Below, in pieces: positions 23,941 to 34,144 of a stretch of 64,000 bases of DNA. Origin of the DNA: Ipomoea triloba (lineage: Eukaryota > Streptophyta > Magnoliopsida > Solanales > Convolvulaceae); NCBI RefSeq assembly GCF_003576645.1, contig NC_044919.1, positions 12,231,994-12,295,993 on the forward strand, in the 5' to 3' direction. The position numbers were made by a program, and so were the translations under genes. Below the pieces are notes generated by a model that searched no databases, had not been told where the DNA came from, and saw nothing but the letters and a program-made list of their open reading frames with translations. How positions within the stretch are numbered: position 1 is the first letter of the stretch; every line of letters starts with the position of its first letter.

Positions 23941-25469
23941 CTTTGTATATTGCAAGTTTCTTTTCTTACTTTATTATTTTTTTAGTTGAAATGCATACTT
24001 CATTTTTTATCACCTACAATGTCATCGTACATAAATATTCATTTTGCAACATATATAAACTTATTTTATCCCCATCCTTTCTCCTACTAAATCATACTAA
24101 AATATTTACTTTTCTCCCTTGCTAAAAGCCATTAAGAAGTTGTAAACTATATATTGTCCCAATTTGGTAAATCTTAAGGTGTTGAGATTACAATTATAGT
24201 TTATGATGATTTTAGATTGTGAATGATTCATAATTTAAATGTGCATGACTATTAATGTTAAATTTTTATGGAAAGATGATATATCATAAATATAATTAAT
24301 GTAACATTGTCTGAAAAAATGTTACGTAGTATCTCTTTGAGTCTCAAATTATTTTCTAATATATTCACCGAATAACCTCTTAGTGTGGTAAACTGGTAAT
24401 ACACGTACTACTTGATATTCTCTAGCGATTTATGAATTAGTTGACTTATTACGTACAAATTTTAAAAAGATATGTATGATTTATAATCCAATATACAAAA
24501 GTGCTAATTGAGTAATGACATATATATCAAGAATTAAATATTATATATGAGGTTCTGAAGTAGAATGTAACAATATATATAATTATATTACTACATATTA
24601 AACATTATTGCTTAATTATATTGTATTGGGGGATTTGAAACTCCAGCTAAATTGATTGGATTGTTGGCATACTAATCACAATGTTACAAGTTTAACTCCC
24701 ATTGAGAGTGACATATTGGCCAATGAGAGTTTTGGCCGTAGATCAGATTAAATCCCTTGTCTTCTAGAATGTTGATTGTCGAAGGCTTTTCTATACAGCA
24801 TAAATGATCTCAAAATTTTCTCCAATATGACTTTAGATTAAGCTAACCAAGAAAATAAAATAATCAGGCTAAAAGCCAAAGATGAATATTCACTTTTTCA
24901 TCCTCAGTCCTGTCCATGCATATATCAGTTCTAAAACTTGTGTGAGATCATCTTACATGCCATGTATTAAAGCTAAGTCCCAGCAAAAGTACGTTAATTT
25001 TTAGTTGTTTACAATTTTTTTTTCTTTTATTCCACTATACAAGAAAAAGAAAACAATAATAACACAGTAGCTACAAGGTTGAAACTCAAGACCTATAATT
25101 AAGTAAAATCTGATTCCATGCCTATCTCACCTACACCTCATGTGAGGTGTTGTATTGTCAATTATATTAAGGATCTAATTCAATGATTTGTAATTGTTGT
25201 ATATTTTTTGTTGTTTTTTTTAAAGGTTATATTAGTTGTTAATTAGAGAAAAAAAATTAATTTTAATTCGTTATAACATATTGCACGTATATCGGAAATA
25301 ATTTCTTCTCACAAAAGTTGAATTCCTAACCCCAAGGCCCCCTCACACCTCGGTTCGACAGAACATTTGGAAGAATGTAAATTTCGGTGACTCAAGGCTC
25401 AGCAGACAAGGCCAAATGTCGGTGCGCACAAGAAATCTGCTCACTTTAGACATAATCCCCATATTGCAC
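23941..25469. other. AT-rich intergenic region
   Basis: No gene is recognised. A possible tRNA-derived repeat lies at 24636-24770 (B-box-like ACAAGTTTAACTCCCA). A GC-richer patch at 25320-25440 ('GGTTCGACAGAACATTTGG', 'CAAGGCCAAATGTCGG') looks like part of an LTR. Confidence 0.4.
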
Positions 25470-25680
25470 TTATACCGAAAACAATTTCTTGAAAATGGAT
25501 AGCGTGGAGTAAGTGTCTACTCAATCTAGCCGGAATTTGGATTCCTCTTTCTCATAATTCTTACGCGTAATGACCATTTTGGTTGTGTATTATGACAATG
25601 GCATCTTAATTATGCATAAAGACATTGCTGTTTATTGAAAAAAGGTATATAATATTGTATAATAAGAATGTAGACTATTA
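25470..25680 (+). repeat. Duplicated non-coding segment, copy 2
   Basis: Partner of 23028-23235. Differences are scattered substitutions and small indels, so the duplication is old. Confidence 0.75.
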
Positions 25681-26065
25681 TAAATAAAAAATAATGTAGT
25701 GAGATTTTTATAAAGAGTGAATGTAAAATAATTATTTTATTTACATAAATGTCAGAATTCTATCATATTCATATAGTTGAAATTTTGAGGGTATTTCGTA
25801 AATGGTTTAGTCGTTAAATTTTGACTTATTTGATCAATTTTTTATTGTGTAATAATTTGATCAAACAACTAAAACAAGTATATTATAAATAGCTATATAG
25901 TTTAGCTTATTGATAAAAGTTTAAAACAAAAAATCTATTTGGAATAGTTTTTTATACAAGCTAATTACATGTTATTTTTAAAAAGTCTAATTTAATTACC
26001 CCTAATAATTTGGAATATTTATGTTTATTCTAATTTTCTTTAAATTTACATTTTTAACGTTGAAC

Positions 26066-26102
<37 letters not shown>
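26066..26102. repeat. (TTA)n microsatellite
   Basis: Twelve or so TTA units directly before a SINE. Confidence 0.9.
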
Positions 26103-26106
<4 letters not shown>

Positions 26107-26121
26107 ACTTCTTCATAATTA

Positions 26122-26262
26122 CTAAGCACATGTGCTCAGTTGTCACGTAGTGACTCTCCCATATGGGAGGTCATGAGACTCATCATGACTCATGAGATCG
26201 AGCCTTTGTGGAGCACCGATACTCTTTGTGATTCAACAGGTTAAGAAAGTATAGAATCAGTA
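26122..26262 (+). mobile_element. tRNA-derived SINE copy
   Basis: Has 'GTGCTCAGTTGTCACGTAGT', 'ATATGGGAGGTCATGAGAC', the B-box-like GATCGAGCCTTTG and the 3' 'CAGGTTAAGAAAGTATAGA'. It contains a small internal duplication of CATGA-GACTC. A poly-A run (26270-26283) follows, and the word ACTACTTCTTCATAATTA appears on both sides (26104-26121 and 26283-26300), consistent with a target-site duplication. Confidence 0.8.
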
Positions 26263-26807
26263 GAACTCAAAAAAAAAAAAAAAACTACTTCTTCATAATT
26301 ATGAAATTATATTAATAATAAAAATAATAATAATAATTTTTTAAAATAATTTTATTTTAAATTTTATATCTAAAATTATAAATAATTTAAGGATAATAAA
26401 TTGTACCTTTATAAGTCATTTTACATGTTATCTACTCATAGTAAATAATTTAATTTACAAAACACTTTTCTACAATACTACTAATTAATTTATCATTAGA
26501 TATCCACTAATTTACAAGTGCACTATTCGGCATTAGACCATTTCCCTCACTAATATAGAAGATTTGTAATGTCTCATTTCCTTTTGCAAAATAAATAAAT
26601 ACACAAAGAAGAAAAAATATTGAACACAAAAACACCATAATTGTGCCAACTACTGTGGTAGTGTGGCGAAACTTTTATTTCCATTCTAAATGGGTAGTTA
26701 CAAGATGGAACTCGATAGGACTCAAAAATTAATAATATAACTATAACGGTACAAATTAAAGCTCTAGATGTATGTGCCCATTTATGCTCAATTATCTTTT
26801 CCTTTTA

Positions 26808-27250
26808 GGATCCGTTTGGTAAGCATGAAAATGATTTCTGAAAAATTTTCTGAAAAATGAGTTATTTTTCAAAAAAATATTTTTCTTTCCCGTGTTTGAC
26901 TGCACAACAGAAAACTGTTTTTCTGTGTTTGGTTCATTTTCTGGAAAATGTGTAAAATTGTATAATTAAATATTTTAAATATTTTATTTAGAATATAAAA
27001 TATTTATAATAATATTAAAAATAATATTATTTATTAAAAAAATTAAAAAAATGGTTTCCGGCAAAAACCAGAAATGCTTTGGGTTTCGCCGAAACCTTGT
27101 TCTGAGTGTAGCGGGAAATGACTAGATTTTCCCCAGTCAATAAAAAATATTTTTTCGTTGACTGGATTTTCCAATTGCATTCAAACATTAATTAGAAACA
27201 CAGAAAATAATTTTCAAAAATCATTTTCCAGGTTTCCAAACACAAACTTA
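26808..27250. mobile_element. MITE-like element with 'CCGTTTGGTA' type ends
   Basis: The left end GATCCGTTTGGTAAGCATG is matched by an inverted, diverged right end ('GGTTTCCAAACACAAAC'). Inner inverted repeats such as TGAAAATGATTTCTGAAAAA and CAAAAATCATTTTCCAGG pair with each other. This is a common hAT-like MITE structure in plants. The target duplication was not resolved. Confidence 0.55.
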
Positions 27251-27306
27251 ATTTTTTTATTTTTTTGGAATTTTGTGATTTCCTCGAGTGATCATCATCC
27301 GTATAC

Positions 27307-27478
27307 TTGAATATAATATTATACCAGTTTTGAAGAAACATTCAAAATAGTACATCCTTGAACATGATTGCGTTTCTAACTTGATATCATATTTTAATAT
27401 GTTGTAATACTATCAATTTTAGCATACAAAATTTGACAATATATAAATTATTTTAGAATTTATTAAAAAATTGTAACT
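27307..27478 (+). repeat. Duplicated non-coding segment, second block, copy 2
   Basis: Partner of 23768-23940, with several short deletions. Confidence 0.75.
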
Positions 27479-27645
27479 CTTTTTTTTTTTTTTTGAATGA
27501 CTAAGAAAATTCGCAGTCACTGCCAGATGGTGTGCACGAGATGATAAACCTCACCTTGTGACTTTAGCAGGCAAAAGACCACAAGGTTAAGAACCCGTGA
27601 GATTTTCAGCATATACTTTATACCCTTATTTTCTACCCCTATGAT

Positions 27646-27748
27646 TAGGGATGTAAATTGTATCCGTACCTGACAGGAAACCCGACTCCCGCCCCAACGA
27701 GAACGGGGATGGGGAGTACTCTCCCCACCCCGCCCTGTCCCATCCCCG

Positions 27749-27810
<62 letters not shown>

Positions 27811-28157
27811 TATAATGCATAAATAAATAAATAAATACAGAGTATAATTTTAGAAACATTTTTTCATGGTATGCCATACTTATGAAATGCGTGCATCTTT
27901 GGATAACCTGTTTAGTTGTAAAATACACTGTACTTAATAATATTTTAAGTTGAAGATGAATATATATGAGTTATTTATTTAAGTATTTTAAAAATTTTAA
28001 TATTCTTTTATAAGTTATAAACAAGGTTGGGGATTCCTCGTCCCCGGATAATCCCCGTGGGGATGAGGATGGGGATGGACAATGAGAGTGTGGGAGAAAG
28101 TCGGGGGCAGGGACGAGAAGTATGTCCCGCCTTCACCCCGCCTCGTTGACATTCCTA
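27646..28157. mobile_element. Non-autonomous hAT-like element with GGGGA-rich ends
   Basis: Inverted ends are TAGGGATGTAAATTG and the complement of TAGGAATGTCAACG. The subterminal parts are rich in GGGGATGGGG/CCCCATCCCC. The flanks CCTATGAT and TTTATGAT agree at 6 of 8 positions, a decayed 8-bp duplication. It contains the compound microsatellite (TA)n(TG)n(AG)n at 27749-27810. Confidence 0.65.
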
Positions 28158-28730
28158 TTTATGATGTGACATGATTCGATTGCTTAATATAATAGGGATC
28201 AGATTTTTATCTATTTCTTCTTCTTTTTATTTTTCCAATAAAATTTGAACATAAGAATAAAAATTAGAAGTATTGGAATCTAAGTAGTATTTAAGAAAAA
28301 AAAAAAAAAGTTACAATGGCCAAGGGCGGCCACCCCATCCAACGTCTAATTTGGCAGATGGATGACGAAATGGTGACATTGGTAAGTTGATGACTACTAC
28401 TACATTCTTTGAATTTGTAATTCGTTCAACGTTATGGCTTTTCCCATCCAATTACGTATATGATAATGACTTTACTTTTTCTACATGGCGTGGATGATGT
28501 AAACAATTGTTGGGCCATACGTAATAAATATAGGTGAGCGTTGTTGGAAAGAGTGAGTATTATTTTTTATACAGTCAAGATTCTTAGTTTTTTTATTTAA
28601 AAGAAAGCTCACACATATTCTTGTTATCTAGTCTACAAATAATTACAAAAAGATAAACTAGTTAGCTCATAGCTAATCGGTTCAAACAAAAAATTAAAGA
28701 ATGATAATAAATATCTTTCTTTTGTTTAAG
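28158..28730. other. AT-rich intergenic region
   Basis: Nothing recognisable. The short GC patch at 28315-28380 has no open frame of note. Confidence 0.4.
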
Positions 28731-28887
28731 TACTGCTGACTCTGTTACAATGTAGTATTTGTTCATAACTACTTTCTCAACATACTGAAGCACAAAGAGT
28801 CAACAGTTGCCTCCACTGAGGCTCAAACCGACTCCCTTCCATGTGGGAGTGTAAACCGGGTGCCACTAGACCACAAAGTCTTTGACC
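28731..28887 (-). mobile_element. tRNA-derived SINE copy, reverse orientation
   Basis: On the - strand it begins near 28887 with the SINE head (CAAAGACTTTGTGGTCTAGT), carries the B box GGTTTGAGCCTCAGTGG, and ends in 'ACATTGTAACAGAGTCAGCA'. This is one of the more complete copies. Confidence 0.8.
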
Positions 28888-29061
28888 GGTAATAAACATC
28901 TTTAATTGGGAGTCAAACTTAAAATCTTGTAATTATTAATATCATTATCAGACCAATTCGGTTGGGACTTGGGAAGTCGAAAACCAATGTGTTTAAACAA
29001 TGTTTCAATTAATCGAAAACCAACGTTTTAAAATTATTGATAATTAAAATGAATTAATTTT

Positions 29062-29170
29062 GCCAAGGACCTTGTAGTCCAGTGGCATCAAACCCTTCCC
29101 TTTATACGGGAGGTGGTGGGTTTGAGCCTCAGTGGAGTCAATGGACACATTCCGATATATACTATTACAA
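29062..29170 (+). mobile_element. tRNA-derived SINE copy, 3' truncated
   Basis: GCCAAGGACCTTGTAGTCCA and TGGCATCAAACCCTTCCC (A-box region), then B box GGGTTTGAGCCTCAGTGG. The 3' half is missing. The best-preserved tRNA-like head in the window. Confidence 0.8.
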
Positions 29171-29332
29171 TTTTAATTTTGGTTAAACTTATACTCCGTA
29201 ATTTCTATTCTACGTCATAGGGACAAACTGATTTAACTTGGGATAACTTCAATTAAGTTGGTCAGATTGTTAATTTAGTAACCACAAAAACAATTACTTC
29301 TGTTGGTTGAATTGCAATTCATGGGTTATAAC

Positions 29333-30662
29333 TAGGGGTGTAAACGAGTCGAGCCGCTCGCGAGCCACTCGGTCAAAGCTCGGCTCGAACTCAGTCAACT
29401 TCGAGCTCGAGCCGAGCTCGAGCTGGCTCGTTAAATAATCGAGTCGAGCTCGAGCTTAAATATTTTAGGCTCGTGGCTCGTCGAGCCGCTCGCGAGCCAA
29501 ACATATTATAATATATATATATATATATATAATAAAGATTAAAGAGTAAATAAATACATAATAAGTACTTAAGTACTTAACCCTAAATCTAAATGCTTAA
29601 GCTTCAGCCGCCGACGCAGCATCACGGAGCACTGGGAGCAGTCAGCAGTCGACACCTCTCGCTTCCGTGAGTCTGTTGCCGACGCAACAGATCGACCAGC
29701 CACGGCCGCTGAGTGAGCAAACGACTGCAGCAGCACATCGCCGACCGAGCATCACGGAGCAGACCACCGCTGACCGAGCAGACCTCTCCTTTCCGTCGCC
29801 GACGCAGCAAAGATCGACCAGCCGCTGCCGCTTCCCGCCCCCGCAACAGAGCTCGACCGGCGTCTCCCGCAGCTACAACAGGTTACATTCTTGTATTCTT
29901 GGAACATAAATATACTACTGTTAAGTATTTGCTGCTTTCTGCCTTCTGGCTCTGTGTATGGAAAATGTATTTGCTGCTTTCTGCCTTTGTCTATGCCTCT
30001 ATGGAAAATGTATTTGCAGTAATTACTAATTAGTGTTTGGACTTTGGCTTATGTTTTGGTGTTGTGAACTTAATTAGTTTTATTATTATTTTCAGTAGTC
30101 ATGTCCACTGAAAATTCATCTATTCCTCAAAATACATACACCTCAAGTAATGCAGTTGGCGAAAATATTGAAACAAATATTGAGGTGAATGAACAAGCTG
30201 GAGCATTTGAAAAAATAGAATTACAGTCCAATGACCATGATACACAACAAAATGAAGAAACAGTTAGCCAACAAGATTTTCAAACAAACAAGAGAAAAAA
30301 GACCTCAAGTGTGTGGGATGATTTTACAGTTATGCAGTTTGGACTTATGATGTATTATTAGTAATGTATGAGTACAAAAATTATTATTATTATTTGATGC
30401 ATCAGGCATGTAGTTAATTAAGTCAAATTCGAGCTCGAAGAGCTCGAACTCGAGCCATGACGAGTCGATATTCGGCTCGAGCTCGAGCTCGAGTTCGAAC
30501 ACTCGAGCCAATCGAGCCGAGCTCGAGCTGCTCGAAAATAAGACGAGCCGAACTCGAGCTTCATTTTTTGAGCTCGATCGAACTCGAGCTCTCATGTTCC
30601 GAGTCGAGCTCGAACTCGAGCACCCCTAAGTTCGGGCTCGGCTCGGCTCGTTTACACCCCTA
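29333..30662 (+). mobile_element. hAT element (1330 bp) with perfect 8-bp TSD
   Basis: Terminal inverted repeats are TAGGGGTGTAAACGAG on the left and its near-exact complement at the right (CTCGTTTACACCCCTA). GTTATAAC flanks both sides (29325-29332 and 30663-30670), as hAT elements make. The subterminal regions are crowded with GAGCTCGAGC-type repeats. The interior keeps a GC-rich exon-like patch (29600-29885) and a short coding remnant that looks like the start of a hAT transposase. Most of the transposase, including the dimerisation domain, is gone, so the element cannot move itself. Confidence 0.92.
30101..30361 (+). pseudogene. N-terminal remnant of a hAT (BED-finger) transposase
   Basis: An 86-codon frame from ATG at 30101 lies inside the hAT element and follows an intron-like TTATTTTCAG. 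The N-terminal part is polar and acidic. Near the end, NKRKKTSSVWDDF is the lead-in to the BED zinc finger in RICESLEEPER-type transposases ('...S.VW..F'). The frame ends before the Cys/His residues of the finger, so it is truncated. In full-length relatives this region sits before the DNA-binding domain. Confidence 0.55.
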
Positions 30663-30814
30663 GTTATAACCCATGAATTACAATTTGATGCTTCATGGAA
30701 AGGAATAAAATGATGAAATGACAAATATGCCCTTAGTTATTATTATTACACTAGGACATTTTAGTCTTTATAGTACTTATTTCCTTGTAATTATTTTTCC
30801 ATACTTCTTACTAG

Positions 30815-30970
30815 AGTACTATCGACTCTGTTACAATGTAGTATTTGTTCATAGCTACTTTTTCAATGAAATGAAGCATAAAGAGCGAATATTGCTTCTA
30901 CTGAGGCTCGAACTCACCACCTCCTATGTGAGGGTATAACTGAGTGCCACTAGACCACAAAGTCTTTGAC
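30815..30970 (-). mobile_element. tRNA-derived SINE copy, reverse orientation
   Basis: Same layout as 28731-28887. The - strand head is at about 30970 (GTCAAAGACTTTGTGGTCTA), the B box reads GAGTTCGAGCCTCAGT, and the tail reads 'ACATTGTAACAGAGTCGA'. Confidence 0.8.
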
Positions 30971-30974
30971 TATG

Positions 30975-31500
30975 ACCCAAATAAGTTAATTTATCTCGTA
31001 GTTGTTTAAAAAAATTGATTCAACTTCAGTCTAGCACAAGAGTATCGACAAATTAACTCATAAAATCATATCCAGCCAATTCTACCTATATTGAGAAAAT
31101 CAAATAGAATAAGAAATAAAAAAGTTTGTTTAAAATTACAAGCTGTTCTATTTGACTTTTTAAATAATATTAATAACTAGTTCTCTTTATTCGACATGTA
31201 CCAAAGACATTTAAATACGCACAATAAGAATATCATTGTTATCCACGTGTAATTTTAGATATTTTATTAAAATTTAAAATCATCCCCATGTTACGTCTGA
31301 TGTAATCCTGACGTTGATAACTATTCTCTAATTAAATGAGAGTAAATTTTATACAGGTAAGACTCACTATTAGTAAGACAGAACAACAGAATAAGTATGT
31401 CAAAATTATTTTGCCTGTGCAATAATCTAATTTAGGTCATCTAAGCCATGGATATTGACTAAATCAACGTTCAAAATTAACACTAATTAAAAAATGCATG
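30975..31500. other. AT-rich intergenic region
   Basis: Nothing recognised. Confidence 0.4.
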
Positions 31501-31965
31501 GTGACAATTTTATTTTTTTGCATCAAGGTCAAATTCTAGGTGCATGGTTTTCCTTCTTAAGATGCATGACTTTCCTTCTTAAGGTGCATGGTTTTTGTGT
31601 TTAAGGTAAGTGATTTTTGTATTATGTAGTTTAAGGTGCGTCAGATGTTGAAAATTTAAGAGCGTTGATCTAAAGCTTTAGGTGCGTGGTTTTCCTTCTT
31701 AACGTGTGTGGTTTATGTACTTAAGGTGCGTCAGTTATTGAAACTTAATACGTCGGCCTAAAGCTTTAGGTGAGTAGTTTTTCTTCTTAAGGTGCGTTGT
31801 TTTTCTTCTTAAGGTGCGTTAGTTGTTGAAACTTAAGGTGCGTCATTTTAACTTTGGGTGTGTGGTTTGTGTTCTTAAGGTGCTTTGCTTTTGTGCTTAA
31901 AGTGAGTGGTTTGTGTACTTAGGTGATCCTTTTTGTGTTAACCGCACAACCGCACGGGAACCTAT
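31500..31965 (+). repeat. Degenerate array of about 24-bp units with a CCGCACGGG end
   Basis: Roughly fifteen variants of 'CTTAAGGTGCGTGGTTTT' run through 31510-31930. The array ends at 31937-31962 with AACCGCACAACCGCACGGGA followed by ACCTATATC. That terminal block resembles the CCGCACGGCCGCACGGGAG block of the hairpin elements at 19300 and 20800, which suggests one element group. No frame is open across it. Confidence 0.65.
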
Positions 31966-32639
31966 ATCTGCACCTGAACTCATCCACACACACACAGTGT
32001 TGACCTTGCTAGATCTTATGGTTTATAACTTTTTTGACTTGGTAAATATACATTACTGCACCAATGTACCATTGCATCGGATGCACCACTGCACCACTTC
32101 AAAATCTTGGCTGTCTGATCTCTCATCTAAACGATAAATAGGAGTTCACAGGTTCACACCCAAACATAGGTTTATTGATTTGGAACGGTATACTATTAGT
32201 AAGTGTAATAAATTTTATTAATACTTTAATAAAACGGTTTAAAATTACAAATTATTAAAGACTTCTTGGTAAACAACATTAGTAGTTGAACTACATCAAA
32301 TCCTTTCTGAGTCACTACAAATCCAAAATTTGAGACCTTTGTGATTGCTAACTCTATCTAGATGTTGTAACATACAATTGACCATAGACAAAAATTGGTT
32401 TTTTCCAATAGCAATCCAACATGAGGTAATGTTTGGCCTTGACTTTTATTGATGATCATTGCATATGAAAGCATTAAGAGGAATTGTCTTCTTTGAAATT
32501 TGAATGACACACTTGGATGTGACAGTGTCATAGTCATGCAGGAACTAGCAACCTAGTTCTTGCATTGTTACCGGACATTATCATGGCTTTTATTACATGG
32601 TATGACAATCTTGTAACTAAGGTTGTTGGAGAGGATTTC

Positions 32640-33020
32640 TTCAACATCTTCTTCTAGCCTTGGCTATTTCGTCTGACTGGGTGATTAGGCAGATGGATGT
32701 TCATCATGTCTTTCTCAATGGGAATCTTTCTGAGACTTTCTACATGCGTCAGCTGCCTGGCTATACTGATGCGACCTTTCCTAAACATGTCTGTCTGTTG
32801 TAGCAATCTCTCTATTGCCTAAAGCAAGCTCCTCGGACTTGGTTCACACGATTAAATGATTTTAGACACGATTAAATGATTTTCTGTTGTCTAATTTATT
32901 GATGTTGGTTCTTCTAAAACAGGCGTTTCCTTATTTATCTATACACAGAATCCTTTACCCGTTTATCTATTGGTTTATATATGTTGATGATATTCTTATC
33001 ATGGACAATGATTGTGTTTT
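32640..33020 (+). pseudogene. Ty1/copia reverse transcriptase fragment
   Basis: In the + frames one reads ALAISSDWVIRQMDV, then HHVFLNGNLSETFYMRQLPG, a stop at 32801-32803, then QSLYCLKQAPRTWF. Further on (32970-33010) comes YVDDILIM, the catalytic YVDD box. These are ordered landmarks of the copia polymerase. In-frame stops, a short direct repeat ('GATTAAATGATTTTAGACAC' region) and missing text between KQAPRTWF and YVDD show that it is dead. No LTRs were recognised nearby. Confidence 0.88.
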
Positions 33021-33561
33021 TGTTGAGAATCACAACTCTCATCAATGTAATCATACAACACGCTTCATTTAATTACTTTCCAGAGAAATAGGAAAAGTTT
33101 AATAGTTTATGCAATTTTTGCTGAGATTCGAGCGTTAATGTCAAGGGTCAAGTTGAACGTGCAGTGTCTGAAAGCATTGACTACAATATGATTCCCAACT
33201 TCCATCTCTAAAATCTTTTGATTTCTTTTACTTCCAAATTTTGAACTCTATGGCCCCCTGCCAATGATTGTATCTATTTTATTTTTATGTTCTCAGTTTC
33301 ATCAATGATATACTTTGGAAAAATTAGGATTCTCAAATTATAGAAAATAGAAATTAATTTCAAAATTAATAAGTTAAAAGTAATAAGTCACGAATAAGAT
33401 GTGAATGACGCAATTTATTTATTTGAGATTGAACGAAAGGGAGCCGCAAGTTAGGGAGATAAATCTAAAGCAAGACTTAATTCCATTTTAATTTTGTTTC
33501 TAAATTTATAGGTAATAGTTTATTTTGTCATTCTTTTTCAAAATAACCTCATTTGATCCTA

Positions 33562-33796
33562 ATATTATTGTGACATGACTACTTTTGGTGATCTGTCAAC
33601 AAAATTGTTGAAATCTCGTTAAATACAAGAACATTTTAAATTTTTTAATTACACAAAGTGAGTTGACCTATTATATTTTTATTTGTATTCTTGAAAGAAA
33701 ATCATAACTGAAGACTTAAATGTCCTTGTATTTTACGGAATTTCAACAATTTTGTTAACAGAGGATTAAAAATGGTCATGTCACAATAATATTATG
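33562..33796. mobile_element. Short hairpin MITE (copy 1)
   Basis: Left arm 'ATATTATTGTGACATGAC' and 'CAACAAAATTGTTGAAAT' are mirrored by the right arm 'ATTTCAACAATTTTGTTAAC' and 'GTCATGTCACAATAATAT'. About 235 bp. A second copy is at 53071-53300. Confidence 0.7.
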
Positions 33797-33991
33797 ATTA
33801 AAGAAAGATGTTTTGTAAAAGGACTAAAAATGAATCTTCACTTATAATTTAGGACCAAAATAGAATTAACTCTAAAGCTAAAATAGGTTATTACAAACTA
33901 TATGTCCAATTATAACAAGCTTCTAAATTCTAGGTACTTGTCTTATACTCAAACTAGACATACAAATTTCTAATTAATCTCTTTCCTTCTA

Positions 33992-34140
33992 GCCAAGCAC
34001 CTTGTGCTCAGATAGCATGTAGTGACTCTCCCGTATAGGAGGTCATGATATCGAGCCTCAGTGGATGTGATGTTGGCTCTTTGTGCTTCAACAGGTTGAG
34101 AAAGTATAGATGAATAGATACTACAAATCTACAATGTAAC
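33992..34140 (+). mobile_element. tRNA-derived SINE copy
   Basis: Near full length: GCCAAGCACCTTGTGCTCAG head, GAGGTCATGATATCGAGCCT B-box region, 'TTGTGCTTCAACAGGTTGAG' and the 3' 'ACAATGTAAC'. Confidence 0.82.
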
Positions 34141-34144
34141 ACAT

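Noticed and set aside
29622..30033. Ser/Arg-rich frames in the hAT element (29667-29909, 29713-30033 and - strand 29846-29622)
   Set aside because: Several overlapping frames are open only because the patch is GC-rich. It is better read as the untranslated first exon of the former transposase gene.
31500..31965. CRISPR-like array of 24-bp repeats
   Set aside because: The units are degenerate, have no unique spacers of constant length, and lie in a plant genome with no cas genes.
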